The notes beneath the pieces were generated by a model. The model was not told the DNA's origin. It saw only the letters and a program-made list of their open reading frames with translations, and searched no databases. The translations under genes and the position numbers were made by a program. From Burkholderiales bacterium (GTDB lineage Bacteria > Pseudomonadota > Gammaproteobacteria > Burkholderiales > JAEUMW01), in NCBI GenBank assembly GCA_016791285.1, contig JAEUMX010000329.1, positions 1 through 19,931 on the forward strand: a stretch of 19,931 nucleotides of DNA. Direction: 5' to 3'. Every line of letters starts with the position of its first letter. Within the stretch, counting starts at the first letter, position 1. Positions 13,703 through 19,931 of the stretch are shown in pieces.

Positions 13703-15124
13703 ATGCTTTCTCTGGGGAACGTCGTGGTGAGCGAAGAGCGGCATCCTCGGCTGGAGGTCGATCTCGACCTGATCCGCCGTCTCGACCGCAAGGGACCCCG
13801 GTATACTTCCTACCCGACGGCGGATCGCTTCGTCGAGGCGTTCAACGCCGATGCTTATTGCATATGGGCGGGGAAGCGCAACACGGGTCCCGTCTGCCGG
13901 CCGCTGTCGATCTACGTGCACATCCCGTTCTGCAACACGGTGTGCTTCTACTGCGGCTGCAACAAGATCGTCACCAAGGACGTCACGAAGGCCGCCAAGT
14001 ATCTCGATTATCTCTTTGCCGAGATGCGCACGCAAAGCGAGCTCTTCCGCGAAGAGCCGCGCGTGCAGCAGTTGCACTGGGGCGGCGGGACGCCGACCTA
14101 TCTCTCGCACGAACAGATGCAAGCGCTCATGCGGCGCACCCGCGAGAGCTTCGACTTGGCACCCGACGGCGAGTACTCGATCGAGATCGACCCGCGCAAG
14201 GTCGGCGAAGAGACTGTCGCACTGCTACGGGCGCTCGGCTTCAATCGGTTGAGCCTGGGCGTGCAGGATTTCGATCCCGACGTTCAGCGTGCGGTGAACC
14301 GCATCCAGAGCGAGGAGGAGACCGAGCGCGTGCTCAGCGCGGCCCGGCGGGAGGGATTCCGCTCGGTCAGCATGGATCTCATCTATGGCTTGCCGAAACA
14401 GACCGTGATGAGCTTCAACCGCACCCTCGAGAAGGTGATCGCCCTCGCCCCCGACCGGATTGCGATCTATAACTACGCGCACCTGCCGGCACTCTTCAAG
14501 CCGCAGCGCCGCATCCGTGAAGAGGATCTGCCGCTGCCCGAGACCAAGCTGCAGATTCTCGGGCTCGCCATTCGCCGGCTCACGGACGCGGGATACATCT
14601 ACATCGGGATGGATCACTTCGCGCGGCCGCAGGACGAGCTCACGATAGCGCAGATGCAGGGCCGCCTGCACCGCAACTTCCAGGGCTATTCGACCCATGC
14701 CGACTGCGATCTCGTCGCGCTCGGCGTCTCGGCCATCGGCAAGATCGGCCCCACTTACAGCCAGAATCACCGCGCGCTCGAGGACTACTATGACGCCATC
14801 GATCACGGCGAGCTGCCGATCATGCGCGGCATCGAACTGTCGGCGGACGATCTCGCGCGCCGAGCGATCATCCAGTCGCTCATGTGCCACTTCGAGCTCT
14901 CCACCGAGTCGATCGAGATCGCCTATCTGCTCGACTTCGAGAGCTACTTCCGCCAGGAGCTGGAAGACCTCAGGTTGTACGAGGCGGAGGGGCTGATCGA
15001 CATCGAGCCGGGCTGGCTGGGGGTGACGCCGAAGGGCCGGCTGCTCATCCGGAACATCTGCATGGTCTTCGACCGCTATCTGCGGGCGGGCGAGGACCGC
15101 GCGCGCTATTCGAAGGTTATATAA
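13703..15124 (+). CDS. hemN: Oxygen-independent coproporphyrinogen III oxidase (HemN)
   Basis: Cytoplasmic radical SAM enzyme that converts coproporphyrinogen III to protoporphyrinogen IX without oxygen, supplying haem for the cbb3 oxidase under low oxygen. From the ATG at 13703 the protein is 473 residues (E. coli HemN is 457). It has GPRYTSYPTADRF near the N-terminus, the cluster motif CNTVCFYCGC (Cys77, 81, 84 plus Cys86, the HemN-type extra Cys), HWGGGTPTYL, GLPKQT and a HemN C-terminal domain. The start is uncertain: a GTG at 13676 lies only six bases from the predicted transcription start, and GTG codons at 13724/13727 also fit. It sits downstream of an FNR box and ends before a clear terminator. 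Confidence 0.94.
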   Translation: MLSLGNVVVSEERHPRLEVDLDLIRRLDRKGPRYTSYPTADRFVEAFNADAYCIWAGKRNTGPVCRPLSIYVHIPFCNTVCFYCGCNKIVTKDVTKAAKYLDYLFAEMRTQSELFREEPRVQQLHWGGGTPTYLSHEQMQALMRRTRESFDLAPDGEYSIEIDPRKVGEETVALLRALGFNRLSLGVQDFDPDVQRAVNRIQSEEETERVLSAARREGFRSVSMDLIYGLPKQTVMSFNRTLEKVIALAPDRIAIYNYAHLPALFKPQRRIREEDLPLPETKLQILGLAIRRLTDAGYIYIGMDHFARPQDELTIAQMQGRLHRNFQGYSTHADCDLVALGVSAIGKIGPTYSQNHRALEDYYDAIDHGELPIMRGIELSADDLARRAIIQSLMCHFELSTESIEIAYLLDFESYFRQELEDLRLYEAEGLIDIEPGWLGVTPKGRLLIRNICMVFDRYLRAGEDRARYSKVI

Positions 15125-15144
15125 GGCGGCTCAGGGAAAGGAAT

Positions 15145-15174
15145 GGGGCCGCCCTCGGGCGGCCCCTACCTTTT
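15145..15174 (+). terminator. Rho-independent terminator of hemN
   Basis: The ten-base GC-rich inverted repeat GGGGCCGCCC/GGGCGGCCCC (15145-15154 and 15157-15166) is followed by TACCTTTT. It lies 20 bases after the hemN stop. The innermost pairs must open to form a loop. Confidence 0.85.
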
Positions 15175-15299
15175 GTGAAGCCGGATCGTGGCGTTCCCTT
15201 GGCAGTGGATCTCCTGCCGGCAGAACTGGGTGAGCTCGGCTGTTCTTCCCCGCGGCGTCCTTGTGGCTGATGAAGACAACTGCTTCGTCGGGTTGTCAA

Positions 15300-16001
15300 A
15301 TGCAGACCATGAGATTCGAGGAGCGCGCGCACGCGCGGGTGGGACAGGGCAGGCAGCGCGGCTTCACGCTGATCGAGGTGGCCATCGTCCTGGTGATTCT
15401 CGGGTTGCTGGTCGGCGGGGTGGTGAAAGGCCAGGAGCTCATCGCCGGGGCGAGGGTGCATAACCTGGTCGCGCTGCAGACGGGAATCAAAGCGGCCTTT
15501 TTCACTTTTCAGGATCGCTACCGCGCGCTCCCCGGCGACTATCCCCAGGCCACGCGCAACGTCCCCGGGGCTGCCGGCGACGGCAACGGCAACGGTCGCG
15601 TCGAGGTCACCGGCAGCCCGCTGGAGACGCTGCTCGTCTGGGATCATCTGTCCAAGGCCGGGCTGCTCAACTACGGCTTCGACGCGGCGAACGCCGCCTC
15701 CCATTCGTCCGCGACCACTCCGGCGAATGCTTACGGCGGCTTTCTCGATCTCGCTTACGACAACGCCTACGCAGACCCCGGCGCGCCGCCCAGCCGGCAC
15801 AACCTCAAGACCGGAGGCCAACTGCCGGTGGCGATGCTGGCCGCTGTGGACCGCAAGATCGACGACGGCAATGCTGTCACCGGCATCTTCCGCGGCTCCG
15901 CGGCGTTCGGCGCCGGCGGGGTGGGTAACTGCTGGAACGCTGCCGGACGCTGGGCGGAGGAGACCGGTTTTCCTAACTGTGCGGGGACGGAGCTTTTCTG
16001 A
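15300..16001 (+). CDS. Type IV pilin-like protein with prepilin cleavage/methylation motif
   Basis: Predicted to be processed by prepilin peptidase and inserted in the inner membrane as a pseudopilin or minor pilin. With the ATG at 15300 it is 233 residues: a positively charged leader, Gly21|Phe22 cleavage in RGFTLIEVAIVLVILGLL, Glu26 as the conserved fifth residue of the mature form, and one hydrophobic helix. A globular domain with FQDRYRALPGDYP, a Gly/Asn-rich GDGNGNGR turn and two C-terminal cysteines (GNCWN, PNCAG) able to form a disulphide follows. Alternative starts are a GTG at 15261 and ATG codons at 15270 and 15309. None has a strong ribosome site. It stands alone, with no pil or gsp genes nearby. 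The preceding bases after the hemN terminator hold no feature I recognise. Confidence 0.88.
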   Translation: MQTMRFEERAHARVGQGRQRGFTLIEVAIVLVILGLLVGGVVKGQELIAGARVHNLVALQTGIKAAFFTFQDRYRALPGDYPQATRNVPGAAGDGNGNGRVEVTGSPLETLLVWDHLSKAGLLNYGFDAANAASHSSATTPANAYGGFLDLAYDNAYADPGAPPSRHNLKTGGQLPVAMLAAVDRKIDDGNAVTGIFRGSAAFGAGGVGNCWNAAGRWAEETGFPNCAGTELF

Positions 16002-16019
16002 GGCCGGGCGGTGGCCTCA
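15999..16019. other. Inverted repeat between converging pilin and patatin genes
   Basis: TGAGGCC/GGCCTCA arms with a seven-base spacer overlap the pilin stop codon. No T-run follows on either strand, so termination here is only possible, not shown. Confidence 0.35.
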
Positions 16020-16034
16020 CCACAACTGTCGGGC

Positions 16035-17294
16035 TCAGTCGTGCTCCGGATAGCGCGCGTCGAAGGGGTAGGCGATGAAGTCGTCCCCGAGCGTGCGCCA
16101 ATTCCCGAGCCACTCTTCGGCCACGCGCTGCCCCTCCTCGCGCAGGCGCGCGTAGTGGGCCGGATCGCGGTCGTACTTGGACGTGTAACACATGCCCCAC
16201 GCCGTCTCGCGTGTCATCTTGATCGTGCGGGCCGTCACCACCTTGCAACCCGCCAGCGGCGGATGCTTCTCTCCGAACTCCTCGATCCAGCGATTCATGG
16301 TGAGGATATGGTTGAGCTCCTGGTTGAGCGAGAGGTTGCCGGCGAGATCGTTCTCCCGGTCGCGGATCATGCTGAGCGTGATGTTCGTCGTGCGGGGATC
16401 GAACTCCTGCGGGTTGATACGGATCACCCAGATCTCGTCCGGCTTCTCCTCCTTGCAGTCCGCGTCGAGCAGATCGCGCACGGGGGGATTCTGCGAGTAC
16501 AGACCGTCCCAGTAGTGCGCGTTGCGGGTGATGGTCTTGCCCGGCCGCAGCGTCGGGAAGACCGTGTCGGGGATGACCTGCGCGGGAAGAATCTCCGGCA
16601 GCGTGCCCGATGCCGCCACGCCCTCGAGCGAGATCGGGCGTCGCATCCGCCAGCGGTGGGTCTCGTATTGCGCGATCTTCTCGCCCCCCGGGTGCAGGCC
16701 GAGCTGTTCCAGCGTCTTGTCCGAGTCGAAGATCTCGAAGTTCCCGCTCAAGACCTCGATCGCACCGACGATGATCCGAACCTTCGCCTCGAGCACGCCC
16801 GGCCAGTGGATCGCGTCGAATTGGGGGCACAACGACTCGAGCAGCGCGGCGAAGTCCAGGTACTCCGGACGCACGCCCATCATCGACAAACCGGTGAGGC
16901 CCATCTTCCCGAAGGGACTGTAAGGGCTCGACGACGGCGACGGCATGCCCTTCGACGCCCACTGCATGAAGCTGTTCACCATCCGGTTGTGGGTGTGCTC
17001 GACCGGCGTCGTCGCGGCGAAGGTGGTCCACAGGTGGTCGAGGCGCTCGATCGCCTTGTCGAGCGTGCCGCAGTCCGCATCCGCCTTGTTCGGGACGAGG
17101 CCGTACCAGGTCGCGAGTGCGCACATCGCACCGGCGGAGGTGCCACTGATGGCGACGATGTCGAACTTGTCGCCCGGATCCCGGCTCGCGTCCCACCGCT
17201 TCTTGGTGCGCAGGATCTCGGTGAGGACGCCCCAGGTGAATGCTGCATGCGTGCCGCCTCCCTGGCAGGCAATCGCGATTTTTTTCGTGCCCAT
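16035..17294 (-). CDS. Patatin-like phospholipase family protein
   Basis: Predicted serine lipid acyl hydrolase with a Ser-Asp dyad. The 419-residue protein opens directly with the oxyanion segment QGGGTHAAFTWG (11-22). The nucleophile elbow is GTSAG (Ser53), and the catalytic Asp263 lies in HYWDGLYSQNPP. The AASGTLPEI segment (227-235) is also typical. No signal peptide is seen, so it is cytoplasmic or membrane-associated. The C-terminal part (about 290-419) has no domain I recognise. The start ATG at 17294 follows a good GGAGAAACGAGC ribosome site and lies 57 bases after the hydrolase gene, so the two are probably co-transcribed. Substrate is unknown. Phospholipids or intracellular storage polyester are possibilities. 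Confidence 0.9.
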   Translation of the reverse strand: MGTKKIAIACQGGGTHAAFTWGVLTEILRTKKRWDASRDPGDKFDIVAISGTSAGAMCALATWYGLVPNKADADCGTLDKAIERLDHLWTTFAATTPVEHTHNRMVNSFMQWASKGMPSPSSSPYSPFGKMGLTGLSMMGVRPEYLDFAALLESLCPQFDAIHWPGVLEAKVRIIVGAIEVLSGNFEIFDSDKTLEQLGLHPGGEKIAQYETHRWRMRRPISLEGVAASGTLPEILPAQVIPDTVFPTLRPGKTITRNAHYWDGLYSQNPPVRDLLDADCKEEKPDEIWVIRINPQEFDPRTTNITLSMIRDRENDLAGNLSLNQELNHILTMNRWIEEFGEKHPPLAGCKVVTARTIKMTRETAWGMCYTSKYDRDPAHYARLREEGQRVAEEWLGNWRTLGDDFIAYPFDARYPEHD

Positions 17295-17351
17295 GCTCGT
17301 TTCTCCGATATCTTCTGTTTCAAATTCCGCGCCGAACCGTACGCTCGGCCG

Positions 17352-18152
17352 TCACCATTGCTGCTCGCCGAGCCAGCGGGCGATTTCTCCCGCTGCTCGC
17401 TCCCAGTGTGCGTCGAGCATGAGCGTGTGGCCCGCCCGTGGCACCTCGACGACCTTTGCGTTCCAGCGGATGGCGCTGAAGTAGAGCAGGTTCGCCGGGA
17501 AGACCGCATCGCGCTCGCCCCCGATCACCAGCGCCGGGATGCGCGGCAGGCGGCGCGGAGCGCGCAGGCCGAGCAGCGTCAGTTCCGTCACGGCGCGGGT
17601 GGACTCCGGTTGGAAATGGACCTGGAAGCGCACCAGGTCTTCGGGTCGCATGTCCGGCGAGTAGTACACGTCGCGCATGAGCCGCAGCGTCTGCTCCGTA
17701 TAGCGTCCCTCGGTGGCGCGGGCGACCTCGCTGAAAAAAGCCGGCTCCGTCAATGCCAGTTTCATCACCGCCGCCAGTGTCCCGATGGTGGGCACGGGCG
17801 ACATCAGGACGGCCGCCCGCGCCGGTGCGCATGCCACCACCCGCTCGACGATCGCGGTGCCCATCGAGTGGCCGATCAGGACCGGCGGTTCGCCCAGGGA
17901 TGTCGCGACCCGCGCGACATCCGCGGCGTAATCGTCGAGTCCGAAGGAATTGAGTTGCTCCCGTCCTTCGCTCAGCCCGTGGCCCGACAGGTCGAGCGCG
18001 TGACATTCGAAGCCGCTGCGGCTGAAGTAGGGCAGGAAGAACTCGTCCCAGCAGCTCGCGCCGACGTAACCACCGTGCACGAAGAGCAGCGGCGGATGGC
18101 GCGAAGCCACGGCCGCCGGCCGGTACAGGGTGTGGAGCTTGCGCATCGTCAT
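17352..18152 (-). CDS. Alpha/beta hydrolase-fold protein
   Basis: Predicted cytoplasmic serine hydrolase of 266 residues, substrate unknown. Fold signatures are the oxyanion segment FVHGGY (His26-Gly-Gly), the HALDLSGHGLSEG loop, the nucleophile elbow GHSMG (Ser96), the acid in GGERDAVF (Asp215) and the catalytic His242 in RAGHTLML. A complete triad is present. The start ATG at 18152 is 14 bases after the stop of the flavoprotein gene. A second ATG at 18146 and a GTG at 18161 are alternatives. The frame is open far upstream, but that stretch is the shadow of the flavoprotein gene. Its position between a flavoprotein and a patatin suggests a lipid or ester degradation unit. That is inference. 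Confidence 0.9.
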   Translation of the reverse strand: MTMRKLHTLYRPAAVASRHPPLLFVHGGYVGASCWDEFFLPYFSRSGFECHALDLSGHGLSEGREQLNSFGLDDYAADVARVATSLGEPPVLIGHSMGTAIVERVVACAPARAAVLMSPVPTIGTLAAVMKLALTEPAFFSEVARATEGRYTEQTLRLMRDVYYSPDMRPEDLVRFQVHFQPESTRAVTELTLLGLRAPRRLPRIPALVIGGERDAVFPANLLYFSAIRWNAKVVEVPRAGHTLMLDAHWERAAGEIARWLGEQQW

Positions 18153-18166
18153 GTCGTTCACAGTGG

Positions 18167-19603
18167 TTACTCGCCCGGCGATTCCGCCATGTCCTCGGCG
18201 CGGCACTCGCCCAGCACGCGCAACTGCCGTGCGAGATCGCGCAGAGCCGTACGCAGCCCCTCTTCCAGGACCGGATGGTAGAACGGCATCGCGAGCGCGC
18301 GCTGCGCGGTCATGCGCTGCTCGACCGCCCACGCGAGGAGGTGCGCCATGTGCTCCATCTGCGGTCCGAACATCTCCGCGCCAATCAGCCTGCAGGTTCC
18401 GGTCTCGGCATAGATGCGCACGAGTCCGCGATTGCGTCCGGCGACGCGAGCGCGCCCCTGGTCCTCGAACGACACCGTGCCGATGGCGTGGCGCCCCGTG
18501 GGCAGATCGGCAAACCGCGCGCCCACCAGCGCCATCTGCGGGTCGGTGAAGGCGATGGCGAGCGGCGTGCGGCGTTCGTGCGCCACCACGTCGGGCCAGC
18601 GCATCGCGTTCTCGCCGGCGATGCGGCCTTCGTCCGCCGCCTCGTGCAGCAGCGGCTGCTTGCCATCGGCATCGCCGGCGAAGAAGATCGGTGCCTCCCC
18701 GCACTGCGCGGTCTGCGGGTTCACCGCCGGCAGCCCCGCGTCGCTGAGCGGCAGCCCGGTTGCTTCCAGGCCGAGGCCGGCAATGGCGGGGCGCCTGCCG
18801 GCAGCCACCAGCACGCGCGCGAAGCGCTCCTCCTGCCCGGCGCCGCTCGCATCGCGCCAGCGCAGCAGGATGTCCCGTTCCCCGGGCTCGGGGTCGAGCA
18901 TCTGCACGCCAAGTCTCAGGTCGAGCTCGCTCGCGAGCTCGCGATCGGCGATCCGCTTTACCTCGGGGTCGGTGAACGCGCCGACCTCCGCGAACGGGTT
19001 GAAGAACGCCACCCGCACACCGAGCCGCTGCAACGCCTGGCCGAGTTCCAGCGCGATGACGCCGGTGCCGATCACGGCGAGACTGCCGGGCAGATCCGCG
19101 AGCTCGAAGACGTCGTCGCTCACCATGATCCGGTCGCGGATGCAGTCGAACGGCGGCGGCACGAAGGGCTGGCTGCCGGCGGCGACGACCACGGTGCGCG
19201 CCTCGACGCGGACGCGATCGTCGACTGCGAGCGCGGTCGGACCCGTGAACCGCGCATGGCCGCGCAGGCGCTGCGCTTCGGGGATCGCTTCGGTCGCATC
19301 CACCATGAAGCCGGCGAAGCGATCGCGCTCGCGGCGCACCCGCTTCATCACCGCAGCACCGTCGACCCGGAGCCCGCCTGCCGCGTGGACGCCAAACGCC
19401 GGCGCGACGTGGATGGCATGCGCGGTCTCCGCCGCCGCGATCAGGAGCTTCGACGGCATGCAGCCGACACGCGCGCAGGTGGTGCCGTAGGGGCCGCTCT
19501 CGATCAGAAGCGATCGTCCGCCGCGCTTCTCGACCTCGCGGCGCGCGTTGAGGCCCGCCGTGCCGGCGCCGATGATCGCTACGTCAACGGACACCGTGTC
19601 CAT
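18167..19603 (-). CDS. Dihydrolipoyl dehydrogenase-like flavoprotein disulphide reductase (Lpd3 type)
   Basis: Cytoplasmic FAD enzyme of the class I pyridine-nucleotide disulphide oxidoreductases. It has 478 residues from the ATG at 19603, with GAGTAG (FAD), the redox-active pair C43-ARVG-C48 in YGTTCARVGCMPSK, an NAD-binding GTGVIALELG, a second FAD motif FFAGDADG and the C-terminal interface YHPVLEEGLRTALRDL carrying the His-Glu base pair. YGTTCARVGCMPSK and HPVxEEG are typical of the Lpd3 branch rather than the Lpd of pyruvate or 2-oxoglutarate dehydrogenase, and no E1/E2 genes are nearby. The ATG at 19603 is preferred to the GTG at 19609 because GGGAGG lies nine bases before the ATG but only three before the GTG. 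It begins 21 bases after minE. The disulphide substrate is unknown. Confidence 0.88.
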   Translation of the reverse strand: MDTVSVDVAIIGAGTAGLNARREVEKRGGRSLLIESGPYGTTCARVGCMPSKLLIAAAETAHAIHVAPAFGVHAAGGLRVDGAAVMKRVRRERDRFAGFMVDATEAIPEAQRLRGHARFTGPTALAVDDRVRVEARTVVVAAGSQPFVPPPFDCIRDRIMVSDDVFELADLPGSLAVIGTGVIALELGQALQRLGVRVAFFNPFAEVGAFTDPEVKRIADRELASELDLRLGVQMLDPEPGERDILLRWRDASGAGQEERFARVLVAAGRRPAIAGLGLEATGLPLSDAGLPAVNPQTAQCGEAPIFFAGDADGKQPLLHEAADEGRIAGENAMRWPDVVAHERRTPLAIAFTDPQMALVGARFADLPTGRHAIGTVSFEDQGRARVAGRNRGLVRIYAETGTCRLIGAEMFGPQMEHMAHLLAWAVEQRMTAQRALAMPFYHPVLEEGLRTALRDLARQLRVLGECRAEDMAESPGE

Positions 19604-19624
19604 TCGCACAGGCCTCCCGCGGTC

Positions 19625-19879
19625 TCATGCGTTCGGCATCTCGATCTTGACCTCCAGCACCTCGAGGTTCTCCTGGCGCTCGAGCGAGACGCGGATGTCG
19701 CGCCGGTCGATGCGGACGTACTTCGACACCACGTCGACCAGTTCGCGCTGCAGCGCCGGCAGCCAGTCCGAAGCGGCGCCCCGACCGGTCCGCTCGTGCG
19801 CCAGAATGATCTGCAGGCGTTCCTTCGCGATCGTCGCCGTCTTCTTCTTTTGTCCCAGAAAGAATGACAGGAAGGACAT
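19625..19879 (-). CDS. minE: Cell division topological specificity factor MinE
   Basis: Peripheral membrane regulator that drives MinCD oscillation so that the Z-ring forms at mid-cell. The 84-residue protein has the N-terminal membrane-targeting segment [12 protein letters not shown], the anti-MinCD helix region ([16 protein letters not shown]) and the C-terminal dimerisation domain with [13 protein letters not shown] and [11 protein letters not shown]. The length matches the family. I chose the ATG at 19879 because it gives the normal N-terminus. An upstream ATG at 19894 overlaps the minD stop as ATGA and would add five residues. It is followed after 21 bases by the flavoprotein gene. Confidence 0.95.
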   Translation of the reverse strand: MSFLSFFLGQKKKTATIAKERLQIILAHERTGRGAASDWLPALQRELVDVVSKYVRIDRRDIRVSLERQENLEVLEVKIEMPNA

Positions 19880-19890
19880 GCGCCGCACCC

Positions 19891-19931
19891 TCATCGGTTG
19901 CCGAACAGCCGCTTGAAGAACCCCGGCTTCT
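19891..19931 (-). CDS. minD: Septum site-determining protein MinD (C-terminal end only)
   Basis: Only the last 13 codons are inside the window. They encode [12 protein letters not shown] and a stop, which matches the amphipathic membrane-targeting tail of MinD (E. coli ends KGFLKRLFGG). The position immediately before minE supports the call. The ATPase body lies beyond the right edge. Confidence 0.85.
   Translation of the reverse strand, partial: KPGFFKRLFGNR

Noticed and set aside
15175..15299. Possible sigma54 promoter (TGGCAG...CTGC) before the prepilin gene
   Set aside because: The distance between the GG and GC elements is 13 bases instead of 10, so the invariant spacing is missing.
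16011..18281. Long plus-strand open frame (756 codons) opposite the patatin and hydrolase genes
   Set aside because: Both genes on the other strand have complete catalytic motifs. This frame has only low-complexity Arg/His/Val-rich sequence and crosses gene boundaries.
18275..19867. Plus-strand open frame (530 codons) opposite the flavoprotein and minE
   Set aside because: It is a shadow of two recognised genes, and its composition is typical of antisense frames at high GC.

Overview
This window is a GC-rich chromosomal segment that looks betaproteobacterial. The evidence is the pairing of Aat and Bpt aminoacyl-protein transferases, an OmpW porin, the ccoI-ccoS-ccoN-ccoO-ccoQ-ccoP-ccoG-ccoH gene order, an FNR-type regulator next to hemN, an Lpd3-type flavoprotein and a minDE tail. 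I cannot name a genus from sequence alone. No tRNA, rRNA, insertion sequence, CRISPR array or prophage was recognised, and no gene-free stretch exceeds about 240 bases.

Left part (1-3116, minus strand): aat and bpt overlap and are followed by an OmpR-type response regulator and a sensor kinase that runs off the left edge. All four genes are tightly packed and probably form one operon. The aat/ompW intergenic region carries an FNR-like palindrome placed as expected for class II activation of ompW.

Centre (3354-15124): this is a microaerobic/anaerobic respiration island. It holds ompW with a terminator, a copper-transporting ATPase (ccoI), ccoS, and the cbb3-type cytochrome c oxidase subunits ccoNOQP. 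It continues with the accessory genes ccoG and ccoH, a small cysteine-bearing membrane protein of unknown function, and a small monoheme cytochrome c. An FNR/ANR regulator follows on the opposite strand, and then hemN (oxygen-independent haem synthesis) diverges from it. FNR-like boxes lie in front of ompW, inside the 3' end of ccoS ahead of ccoN, and between fnr and hemN. The inferred logic is that Fnr senses low oxygen, raises haem supply (hemN) and the high-affinity oxidase (cco), and adjusts the outer membrane (ompW).

Right part (15300-19931): an orphan type IV prepilin-like gene converges on a minus-strand run whose transcription order is minD (fragment), minE, an Lpd3-type dihydrolipoyl dehydrogenase, an alpha/beta hydrolase and a patatin-like phospholipase. 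The last three are closely spaced behind minE and may be co-transcribed with the cell-division-site genes.

Nothing here is clearly a wholly new system. The least explained elements are the cysteine-bearing membrane protein and cytochrome c pair at the end of the cco cluster, and the lpd-hydrolase-patatin trio behind minDE.
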